A stretch of DNA of 5,438 nucleotides, taken from NCBI GenBank assembly GCA_002704185.1, contig PAFP01000057.1, positions 1-5,438 of the forward strand. Reading direction: 5' to 3'. The translations under genes and the position numbers were made by a program. Within the stretch, counting starts at the first letter, position 1. Every line of letters begins with the position of its first letter. Positions 1 through 5,438 of this stretch are shown here, in pieces. The stretch is from Candidatus Pelagibacter sp. (GTDB taxonomy: Bacteria > Pseudomonadota > Alphaproteobacteria > Pelagibacterales > Pelagibacteraceae). The notes under the pieces were generated by a model that was not told the origin of the DNA, did no database searches, and saw only the letters and a list, made by a program, of their open reading frames with translations.

Positions 1-215
1 TTTTAAATGTTTGTTTGCTAATTTCTGTATTCTTTCAGGATTAATTAAATAATTAAATTCTGTTTTTTCAATTTTAATTTTTTTTCGAAGGTCCAATATT
101 ATTTTTTTTTTTTATTAACTTCAAGATCTAGCTCTTCAGATTTCTGGTTCAAAAAATTGTTTGAATATGAACCAATAGATAATATAATTATTAATAATAA
201 AATATTTTTATTCAT
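1..215 (-). CDS. ftsL: Cell division protein FtsL, frameshifted, 3' end outside window
   Basis: FtsL is a small bitopic membrane protein of the divisome that forms a coiled coil with FtsB and, with FtsQ, helps activate septal FtsI/FtsW. The ATG at 215-213 overlaps the rsmH tail by 8 bases, the usual rsmH-ftsL arrangement. The first 38 codons give a hydrophobic segment at about residues 4-17 ([12 protein letters not shown]) followed by a charged linker, then TAA at 101-99 directly after a run of 12 A. In the frame reached by one extra A (or two fewer), translation continues to the window edge: [20 protein letters not shown], then [11 protein letters not shown]. This is the typical FtsL C-terminal heptad region ending in NPERIxKLAxKHL. 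About 72 residues are present in total and only the last few should be missing. No Shine-Dalgarno is evident. Identity rests on hydrophobic N-terminus, C-terminal motif and position. Whether the frameshift is real, slippage-corrected or a sequencing error cannot be told. Confidence 0.8.
102..113 (-). repeat. Run of 12 A (coding strand) at the ftsL frame break
   Basis: Twelve consecutive T on the plus strand read as A12 in ftsL. It is the longest homopolymer I found in the window. The upstream ftsL frame meets TAA directly after it, while the C-terminal FtsL sequence resumes directly after it in the frame reached with 13 or 10 A. It encodes a lysine tract between the membrane segment and the coiled coil, a region tolerant of length change. 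Confidence 0.9.
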
Positions 216-483
216 TAATTTGACTTTCGAGTGTGAGATATTTTTCCATTCCAGTATTATTAATACTTATAGAAACCCTTTCATTATTTATTTTTTTAAT
301 AACTCTTAACTTCGCTGATCTTGAGTTAGGATTTATTACAATCTCTTTATTTGATGGCTTGATTGGTTTCTTTGTAATAATTTTAAAGGTATTTATTTTA
401 TTAATACTTGGCAGATATCTTGAATAATTTAATGATTTTCCATAAAAATTAAAAATATTTTTAACTAATCTATCTCCCAAAGA
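208..483 (-). pseudogene. rsmH: 3' fragment of rsmH (16S rRNA m4C1402 methyltransferase), N-terminal part missing
   Basis: RsmH (MraW) N4-methylates C1402 of 16S rRNA using S-adenosylmethionine and normally heads the dcw cluster just before ftsL. Only about the last 91 residues are here. From codon 483-481 the frame reads [11 protein letters not shown], matching the family's SFHSLEDRIVKxFF segment. It is followed by [17 protein letters not shown] and [20 protein letters not shown], the diagnostic C-terminal signature. The SAM-binding core, roughly the first 200-plus residues, is absent: upstream of about 484 the DNA is mraY in another frame. A TTG at 480-478 could open the frame on paper, but nothing supports a free-standing 90-residue protein. 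The TAA at 210-208 overlaps the ftsL start, so the 3' side is the native rsmH-ftsL junction. The usual Glu of the SLED segment reads Gly, right at the breakpoint. A complete rsmH should exist elsewhere if the cell is viable. Confidence 0.85.
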
Positions 484-490
484 ACTTAAA
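470..490. other. Rearrangement joint: mraY fused out of frame to the rsmH 3' part
   Basis: On the minus strand, mraY codons run to FSFKFFG and then meet TAG (472-470). The same bases, read one position over from 483, continue as RsmH SLGDRLV. Both genes are broken at the same point: mraY lacks its 3' end and rsmH its 5' end. The stretch TTCTTTGG (484-477) could plausibly belong to either parent, since mraY would encode Phe-Phe-Gly and rsmH Ser-Leu-Glu there. That would fit a short-microhomology join, but the parental sequences are not visible, so the exact crossover base cannot be fixed. Confidence 0.8.
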
Positions 491-1426
491 TGAAAATACT
501 TGAATAATAACCGATAGAGCTTCTAACACAAATAGCCCTCCAGCAATAAATAAAGCAATTTCATGTTTTGTTATTAAACTCACAGTTCCTAATAACCCGC
601 CCAATGCTAATGAACCTGTATCACCCATGAAAATTTTTGCGGGTGGAGCGTTATACCACAAAAATCCTAAACATGCGCCTACAGTTGCTCCCAAGACAAT
701 ACAAACTTCTGAAATGTTTTTAATATTAATTAATTTTAAATAGTCTGAAAATATTGCATTTCCGACTAGGTAAGTAATTAATATAAATGTGAGTGTTACT
801 AATATTACTGGAACAGTAGCTAAGCCATCTAATCCATCGGTTAAGTTCACTGCATTTGAAGACCCAACAATTACAATAATTGCAAATGGTAAATAAAAAT
901 ATCCTATATCGAAAATTAAATTTTTGTAAAATGGAATGCTTAACAAATATCGTTGATCAGCATTAATAGAAATAGAAATAAGATAAAATATCATTACACT
1001 AAATATGATTTGAAATAATAATTTAAGATAAGCATTTATGCCTTTTGAGTCTTTCCTTTTAATTTTTAAAAAATCATCAAAGAAACCTATTAAAGCAAAC
1101 GATAAAACTGAAAAAATAGAAATCAGAACAAAAATATTTTCAATATCTGACCATAAAAATGTTGAAACAATTATAGCTATGATTATTAAAATCCCTCCAA
1201 AAGTAGGTGTACCTTTTTTTTTTACAATGTGGGAAATAGGACCGTCATATCTTATCGGTTGATCAAAATAAGGTGATGATTTTAGGTAACTAATAAATGG
1301 TTTGCCAAAATACAAAACAAAAAGCAAAGATGTAAAAATCGCAATTCCAGTTCTAAATGTAATATAGCTAAACACATTTAAAAAAGAGTAATTTTCAGAT
1401 AAGGATAAAAATAAGTCATTTAACAT
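470..1426 (-). CDS. mraY: Phospho-N-acetylmuramoyl-pentapeptide transferase MraY, C-terminally truncated at the joint
   Basis: MraY transfers phospho-MurNAc-pentapeptide from UDP to undecaprenyl phosphate at the inner face of the membrane, making lipid I. The 318-residue frame starts MLNDLFLSL and shows the family blocks in order: NVFSYITFR (17-25), DGPISH then [10 protein letters not shown] (61-79), the paired aspartates in [16 protein letters not shown] (114-129), [13 protein letters not shown] (191-203) and [12 protein letters not shown] (266-277). About nine hydrophobic helices are visible. The family is about 360 residues. This copy ends at SFKFFGR, exactly where GKRIFxMAPIHHHFExxGW and the final helix should follow. 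That loop carries histidines essential for activity, so this copy is very probably inactive. None of the three minus-strand frames below 470 supplies the missing end; the DNA there is rsmH. The ATG at 1426-1424 overlaps the end of murF by 11 bases and has a good Shine-Dalgarno. The gene is visibly less lysine-rich than its murE and murF neighbours, as expected for a conserved membrane enzyme. Confidence 0.93.
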   Translation of the reverse strand: MLNDLFLSLSENYSFLNVFSYITFRTGIAIFTSLLFVLYFGKPFISYLKSSPYFDQPIRYDGPISHIVKKKGTPTFGGILIIIAIIVSTFLWSDIENIFVLISIFSVLSFALIGFFDDFLKIKRKDSKGINAYLKLLFQIIFSVMIFYLISISINADQRYLLSIPFYKNLIFDIGYFYLPFAIIVIVGSSNAVNLTDGLDGLATVPVILVTLTFILITYLVGNAIFSDYLKLINIKNISEVCIVLGATVGACLGFLWYNAPPAKIFMGDTGSLALGGLLGTVSLITKHEIALFIAGGLFVLEALSVIIQVFSFKFFGR

Positions 1427-2756
1427 TGTAAATCCTCTTTGATAAAATTTTATTTAAACCGGTTCCATTAGAACCTTTAAACAAATAAATAGCATTATCT
1501 ACAAAAAGATCATCTAAAGATTTATCCAAAGAAGTAATATTTGGGAAATAAATACCTCTTTTTTCAAATTTCAAATTTTTAAATGTTAATTTTGTTTTTG
1601 TTCCCACGCAATATACTTTTTTTACTGAAGTTTGATTAATATACTTTGCTAAATCACAATGAAATTTATATGATAAATTACCTAACTCTAACATATCTCC
1701 TAAAAATATATATTTATTTTTATATCTTGTTATATTTAGAGTTGAAAACCTGTTTATAGATTGCTTTACTGAGAGTGGATTAGAATTATAACTATCATCA
1801 ATAATTGCTATTTTTTTCTTTTTAATTTTTATTTTAACAATGTTTCCTCTTCCTTTAATGTTGGAAAACTTTGATATTTTTTTTAACATTTTTTTTTTAT
1901 TAAGTTTCAAAATATTTAAAACTGAAAAAACAATTAAAATATTACTAATAAATATTTCAGATTTATCTTTTACATCAAAATTTATAATTTTATTATTTTC
2001 TTCTATATAGCATCTATTCTTTATAATTTTTTTAAATTTTATGTCTGCATTATTATGAATACCAAATGAAACAATTTTAATTTTATTTTTTTTTGCAACC
2101 TTTTTTAATTCATTAAAGTATTTACAGTCTGCATTTAAAATTATGTAACCAAATTTTTCAATATTTTTAATAATCTCTGACTTAGCTTTAAATATGTTTT
2201 TTAAAGATTTTAAAGGTCCTATATGGGCTGGAGCAATATTGGTAATTATTCCAATATATGGTTTTAAAATTTTCGATAAAAAGTCTATTTCCCCGAGTTT
2301 ATTCATTCCTAGTTCATAAAAATTGTAACTTGAATTAGCAGGCTGATTTAAAATACTTAACGGTAAACCAATTTTATTATTAAAAGATTTAGGAGATTTG
2401 TACGTAGTTGAATAACTTGATAAAAAAAAATATAACATTTCCTTCACGGTAGTTTTACCGCAGCTACCTGTAATACCTAACAAAATACCTTTTAACTTTT
2501 TCCTTTTTAAGCGCGCTAGAAGAGTTAGGGTTTTAAGAGGTGAATTAGTTCTAATTAATTTTTTTTTATAAATATTAAATTTTTTTCCTAATTTAAATTT
2601 TTTATTAATTATGAATTTGCAATTTTTTTTAATATTTTGTCTTACAAAATTATGTCCATTAGTTTTTTTACCTTTTAAACAAACAAATATACTATTTTTT
2701 CCTATATCTCTACTATCTATACAAAACTTATTATTGCTAAGATTAATGTTTTTCAT
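1416..2756 (-). CDS. murF: UDP-N-acetylmuramoyl-tripeptide--D-alanyl-D-alanine ligase MurF
   Basis: MurF is the cytoplasmic ATP-dependent ligase that adds D-Ala-D-Ala to UDP-MurNAc-tripeptide, completing the pentapeptide that MraY uses. The 446-residue frame is intact and close to the family's usual length of about 450. The N-terminal substrate domain has CIDSRDIGKNSIFVCLKGKK (12-31) and NGHNFV. The central ATPase domain has the P-loop GITGSCGKTT (94-103), FNNKIGLPLSIL (125-136), YELGMNKLGEI (147-157), NIAPAHIGPL (173-182) and the AKSEI lysine (192), the position usually carbamylated. The C-terminal domain has GRG (302-304), DDSYNSNP (320-327), LGDMLELG (352-359) and KGSNGTGLNKI (427-437). 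The asparagine-rich DDSYNSNP and FNN blocks separate MurF from MurE and MurC. Its ATG shares an ATGA with the murE TGA (4-base overlap), and its own TGA lies 11 bases inside mraY. Lysine and asparagine are strongly enriched outside the motifs, a composition effect of low GC. It reads as functional. Confidence 0.96.
   Translation of the reverse strand: MKNINLSNNKFCIDSRDIGKNSIFVCLKGKKTNGHNFVRQNIKKNCKFIINKKFKLGKKFNIYKKKLIRTNSPLKTLTLLARLKRKKLKGILLGITGSCGKTTVKEMLYFFLSSYSTTYKSPKSFNNKIGLPLSILNQPANSSYNFYELGMNKLGEIDFLSKILKPYIGIITNIAPAHIGPLKSLKNIFKAKSEIIKNIEKFGYIILNADCKYFNELKKVAKKNKIKIVSFGIHNNADIKFKKIIKNRCYIEENNKIINFDVKDKSEIFISNILIVFSVLNILKLNKKKMLKKISKFSNIKGRGNIVKIKIKKKKIAIIDDSYNSNPLSVKQSINRFSTLNITRYKNKYIFLGDMLELGNLSYKFHCDLAKYINQTSVKKVYCVGTKTKLTFKNLKFEKRGIYFPNITSLDKSLDDLFVDNAIYLFKGSNGTGLNKILSKRIYNVK
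1433..1440 (-). promoter_or_regulatory. Shine-Dalgarno for mraY
   Basis: AAAGAGGA on the minus strand lies 6 bases before the mraY ATG at 1426-1424, inside the end of murF. It is the only clear purine-rich ribosome binding site I see before a start in this window and it supports the 1426 start. The murE, murF and ftsL starts have only weak or no match and probably depend on translational coupling through their overlaps. Confidence 0.7.
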
Positions 2757-4118
2757 ATAAATTTCTTTACTACACTATAATCAGAAAATTTTAGATATTT
2801 GTTTTTAACTATTTGATAATTCTCATGTCCTTTTCCTGCGATCAGTAAAATTTGATTTTTTTTTAATAATTTAAGTGCTTTTTTGATTGCTTTTTTTCTT
2901 GAAGATATAATCTCAGCTTTTTTACAACTTTTCGCAATTTGAAGTCTAATCAATTTTGCATTTTCGAATCTTGGATTGTCATCAGTAATATATACTTTAA
3001 AACACTGTTTATTTGCAATTTTGCCCATTAAATTTCTTTTAGACTTATCTCTATCTCCACCACAACCAAAAATTAAAAAAATATTTTCTTTAAAATGTGA
3101 TTTTAAATTATCGATAACTTTATTTAAACCATCCGGGGTATGTGCATAATCTATTATAACTTTTTTATTATTTTTTGAAATTAGATCTAATCGACCAGTA
3201 GGATTTTTGATTTTATGTAAAACATTTAAAATACTATCTATTTTGATTCCGACAGAAATAGCAGCTAGAATACTAGTAACTAAATTTTCAATATGAATTT
3301 TTCCAATTAATTTAACCTTAAATTGTATAATCTTATTTTTAAAATTTAATTTTACGATACTAGAGTCATTAGATGGTTTTATACTAATAATTTTTATAGT
3401 ATTTCCACAATTCCCATATAATAATTTTTTATTTTTATACTTTTTTAAATAATTTTTGTTTATTTCGCCGTTAGAAATTATAGTACCTTTTTTTGATAAT
3501 AAACTAGAAAAAAGTAATAATTTTGAATGCAAATAATTTTTTATAGATTTGTGATAATCTAGATGATCTTGTGAAAAGTTAGTAAAGATACCAGTTTTAA
3601 ATTTTATTCCATTCAATCTTCCCTGCTTTAATCCATGACTGGATGTTTCAATAATAACATTTTTAATTTTTTTTTTGTAAAATTCATTTAATTTAATATG
3701 ATTTGTAAGTATATCTGGAGTAGTTAAAGGATTTAACGTTTTCTTATTATTAACGAAAAATCCTAAAGTACCCACGCTTGCACATTTGATACCTAAATAT
3801 TTATTGATCTCTTTAAAAAAAAATGCGACTGAGCTTTTTCCATTAGTACCTGTTACTCCAACTATGTTTTTAGGTATAAGTTTAAACTTTTTTTTTAGAA
3901 CTTTCAAAAAAAATGAGTTTATATTTTTTTTTTGTTCAAAAATATCTAGTTTGTACTTTTTCTCTGAGAAAATTTTTTTAGGTTTTTTTTTTTATAATTT
4001 CTTTTAAATAAGGATTTTCTTTATTTTTAGAACTGATTAAATCAAAAAAAATATCATTTTTTCTGACTTTTCTGCTATCAATGCATAAATTATTTTTGGA
4101 TATTTCGCTAATTTGCAT
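2753..4118 (-). CDS. murE: UDP-MurNAc-L-Ala-D-Glu--meso-diaminopimelate ligase MurE, frameshifted near its 5' end
   Basis: MurE adds meso-diaminopimelate to UDP-MurNAc-L-Ala-D-Glu in the cytoplasm. The ATG at 4118-4116 overlaps ftsI by 11 bases and begins MQISEISKNNLCIDSRKVRK, the SRxxxxxDIF start of the Mur substrate domain. After 46 codons this frame stops (TAA 3980-3978), just past a run of 11 A. With one A fewer (or two more) the protein continues KPKKIFSEKKYKLDIF and joins the rest, about 454 residues, slightly short for the family. In that numbering: P-loop GVTGTNGKSS (about 87-96), TTPD (132-135), ETSSHGLKQGRL (157-168), NFSQDHLDYHKS (180-191), IDYAHTPDGL (322-331), GCGGDRDKSKR (351-361), the meso-DAP motif DNPR (380-383) and GKGHENYQIV (428-437). 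DNPR points to diaminopimelate rather than lysine. A TTG at 3907 would start a protein without the UDP-binding domain and is unlikely to be real. The span of 1366 bases is one more than a multiple of three. The gene is functional only if the run is misread here or slippage restores the frame. Confidence 0.9.
3983..3993 (-). repeat. Run of 11 A (coding strand) at the murE frame break
   Basis: Eleven T on the plus strand read as A11 within murE codons for KEIIKKK. Upstream the frame is that of the murE ATG and runs into TAA (3980-3978). Downstream the conserved MurE continues one base out of register, and that downstream frame is itself closed by a TAA that includes the end of this run, so the shift must lie in or beside it. 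Ten or thirteen A would give one continuous gene. Another A-run of 10 at 3924-3933, 49 bases downstream along murE, is in frame. Confidence 0.9.
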
Positions 4119-5438
4119 TTTTTTTTGCCACCACTTTAGTTTTAGAATATTTTTTTGTGTCTAAAATAGGACCAATTTTTTGTATAATTAATCCTGCTGT
4201 ATAGGCGCTGTTCCAGCCTGCTTCATTTCTTGAGTGTCCCCAAAGTTTCGGTGCTCCTTGTGGTTCGTCAAGTAATATACTTAATGCAAAATCAGGTGAA
4301 TTATACGGGAAAACTGCAGTAAAAGTATTTAATGTTTTTTTTGAATAACCAGCTTTATTTTTATTCGGCTTTTGAGCCGTTCCTGTTTTGCCAGCAACAT
4401 AATAACCATCTATATCTGCTTTTCTTCCACTACCTTTTATTTTGTTATTTTTGTCAACATTTGCTCTAAGAATTTTCATAACAATATTGCTAGTCTTCTG
4501 GCTAATTATTTGTCTTTTGTTAACCTTACTATCTTCAAGAATTGAGTTATCTATCAAGTAACCTCCATTTGATAATGTGGCGTAGGCGTTGGTAAGTTGT
4601 AATAATGTAGTATTTATACCATGACCAAATGTGGAGGTGAGCGTATTGCATTTACCCCAATTTATTTTACTAGGTTTTGATTTTTCGGAAATTTCAATTT
4701 TCGATAAATCAAAAATACCTATTTTACCAATAAATTCTCTATGGGACTTTAAACCAACTTTTTGTGCGATTCTGATTGAACCAATATTAGAAGATTTAAC
4801 TAAAATATTTTTAGTATTTAAATTTTTTTTATCTTTTGAATATTCAAATTCCTTTATTTCAAACTTTCCACATTTAACAAATGATGGTAATTTATTAAAT
4901 TGAGTATTAATATTTATCTTATTTTGTTCTATTGCATTTGCTATTGTAAAAATTTTAAATACTGATCCAAATTCATACAAACCCATTGTGTTTTTATTAA
5001 TTAAACTTTTAGATTTTATAGATGTTCTTTTATTAATATCAAAATCTGGTAGAGAAACTGCTGAAATAATTTTCCCAGTATTGACATTTATTAATATTGC
5101 TGAACCACCCCTGGCATTAAATGTAGAGATCGATTTTTTTAATATATCCCATATTAAATATTGAACTTTTACATCTAGACTTGTTTTAATTGGAATATCA
5201 ATTAATTTTTTATTTTTAATTTTTTCATCTAAGTAAAATTCTAAACCTGATATACCATAGTTGTCTGTATCAATTTGACCAACTAAATGTGAAAACAAAT
5301 TTTTATGGTGATATATGCGAGTTTCAGATAATTCTAACTCTATAGCTGGTTCACCTAGATTTATTACTTTATTATATTCAAGATTGTTTAAATTTCTTTT
5401 TACAAGAATTGTTTTATTATTTTTTATTCTTGCACGAA
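4108..5438 (-). CDS. ftsI: Septal peptidoglycan transpeptidase FtsI (PBP3), 5' end outside window
   Basis: FtsI is the inner-membrane class B penicillin-binding protein that cross-links septal peptidoglycan with FtsW at the division site. The frame is open to the window edge (first full codon 5436-5434) and gives 442 residues. The membrane anchor and first part of the pedestal domain, roughly 100-140 residues, lie beyond 5438. Visible in order: VKRNL (15-19) and the pedestal segment NLGEPAIELE, SETRIYHHKN, HLVGQIDTDNYGISGLE (50-66), GGSAILINVNTGKIISAVSL (110-129) and LPDFDINKR. The three active-site motifs follow: SVFK (158-161) with the nucleophilic serine, SSN (215-217) and KTGT (350-353). 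FGHGINTTLLQLTNAYA (270-286) is also typical. A TTG at 5298 is an internal leucine, not the start, because family sequence continues upstream in the same frame. The TAG stop lies 11 bases inside murE, consistent with coupling. The active-site serine motif is SVFK instead of the commoner STFK, which keeps both catalytic residues. It appears intact in the part seen. Confidence 0.95.
   Translation of the reverse strand, partial: RARIKNNKTILVKRNLNNLEYNKVINLGEPAIELELSETRIYHHKNLFSHLVGQIDTDNYGISGLEFYLDEKIKNKKLIDIPIKTSLDVKVQYLIWDILKKSISTFNARGGSAILINVNTGKIISAVSLPDFDINKRTSIKSKSLINKNTMGLYEFGSVFKIFTIANAIEQNKININTQFNKLPSFVKCGKFEIKEFEYSKDKKNLNTKNILVKSSNIGSIRIAQKVGLKSHREFIGKIGIFDLSKIEISEKSKPSKINWGKCNTLTSTFGHGINTTLLQLTNAYATLSNGGYLIDNSILEDSKVNKRQIISQKTSNIVMKILRANVDKNNKIKGSGRKADIDGYYVAGKTGTAQKPNKNKAGYSKKTLNTFTAVFPYNSPDFALSILLDEPQGAPKLWGHSRNEAGWNSAYTAGLIIQKIGPILDTKKYSKTKVVAKKNAN

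Noticed and set aside
233..427. Plus-strand open frame of 64 codons with a hydrophobic, membrane-like product
   Set aside because: It lies antisense over the rsmH tail, whose C-terminal signature is unmistakable. Hydrophobicity is expected from the complement of Lys/Asn-rich AT-rich coding sequence. No ribosome site.
208..480. A free-standing 90-residue small gene starting at TTG 480
   Set aside because: The residues are the C-terminal part of RsmH including [10 protein letters not shown]. The TTG is the leucine of the SLED-like segment at the breakpoint, so this is a gene fragment.
1038..1262. Plus-strand open frame of 74 codons over mraY
   Set aside because: Antisense to the conserved MraY blocks around GFFDDF and KKGTPTFGG. 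No family resemblance of its own.
2753..3907. murE starting at TTG 3907
   Set aside because: Family-like sequence continues upstream in the same frame to about 3992 and then, across the A11 run, to the ATG at 4118. A start at 3907 would remove the UDP-binding domain.
3983..3993. Poly(T) runs as rho-independent terminators
   Set aside because: No GC-rich hairpin precedes them on either strand, and they fall within codons for lysine tracts.
3786..4007. Plus-strand open frame rich in Phe and Leu
   Set aside because: Complement of the lysine-rich murE N-terminal region; its phenylalanines come from the poly(T) runs.
3978..4118. An independent 46-residue protein between ftsI and murE
   Set aside because: It carries the IDSRKV start of the Mur substrate domain and ends at the A11 run, where MurE resumes in another frame. 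It is the 5' part of murE.
4631..4903. Plus-strand open frame of 90 codons over ftsI
   Set aside because: Antisense to the conserved transpeptidase region containing SSN; no recognisable product or ribosome site.
4108..5298. ftsI starting at TTG 5298
   Set aside because: The same frame continues to the window edge with typical FtsI pedestal sequence (NLGEPAIELE, SETRIYHHKN), so the gene is cut by the window and does not start here.
1..5438. The window as a complete closed circle
   Set aside because: The two ends do not meet in a sensible way: one lies near the end of ftsL and the other about 100-140 codons inside ftsI. Joining them directly would omit the ftsI start. A circle remains possible only if about 0.4-0.5 kb lies outside the window.

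Overview
The window is a very AT-rich stretch (coding strands full of A-runs, products rich in Lys, Asn and Ile) carrying part of a division and cell wall (dcw) cluster, all read from the minus strand. The protein signatures look alphaproteobacterial: the RsmH tail with its RYLP and [10 protein letters not shown] segments, the FtsI stretch around SSNIGSIRIAQK, and a meso-DAP-type MurE. Together with the base composition and short overlapping genes, this suggests a streamlined marine SAR11-like (Pelagibacterales-type) lineage. That placement is inference; no RNA gene or other taxonomic marker is present.

In the direction of transcription (from 5438 down to 1) the layout is: ftsI lacking its 5' end (5438-4108), murE (4118-2753), murF (2756-1416), mraY (1426-470), then the 3' tail of rsmH (about 483-208) and ftsL (215 to beyond 1). 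Genes overlap by 4 to 11 bases, as in a translationally coupled operon. FtsI cross-links septal peptidoglycan, and MurE and MurF add meso-DAP and D-Ala-D-Ala to the UDP-MurNAc peptide. MraY then loads that peptide onto undecaprenyl phosphate to make lipid I. RsmH methylates 16S rRNA, and FtsL is the divisome scaffold partner of FtsB/FtsQ.

Three things are abnormal. First, mraY stops after 318 codons, where the family's last ~40 residues (the HHH motif and final helix) should follow, and at the same point the sequence becomes the 3' part of rsmH. In the standard dcw order rsmH-ftsL lies upstream of ftsI, not downstream of mraY. The join at about 470-490 is therefore what a head-to-tail tandem duplication, an excised circle, or a chimeric assembly/amplification product would give. 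Second, murE is split by a frameshift in a run of 11 A (3983-3993). Third, ftsL is split by a frameshift in a run of 12 A (102-113). In both cases the family-like protein resumes immediately in another frame. The cause is either homopolymer sequencing error or genuine slippage-dependent genes.

There is no gene-free stretch over 300 bases. I see no RNA gene, CRISPR array, insertion sequence, promoter or terminator that I can defend, and no candidate for a wholly new system. The novelty here is structural: the rearrangement joint and the poly(A) frameshifts.
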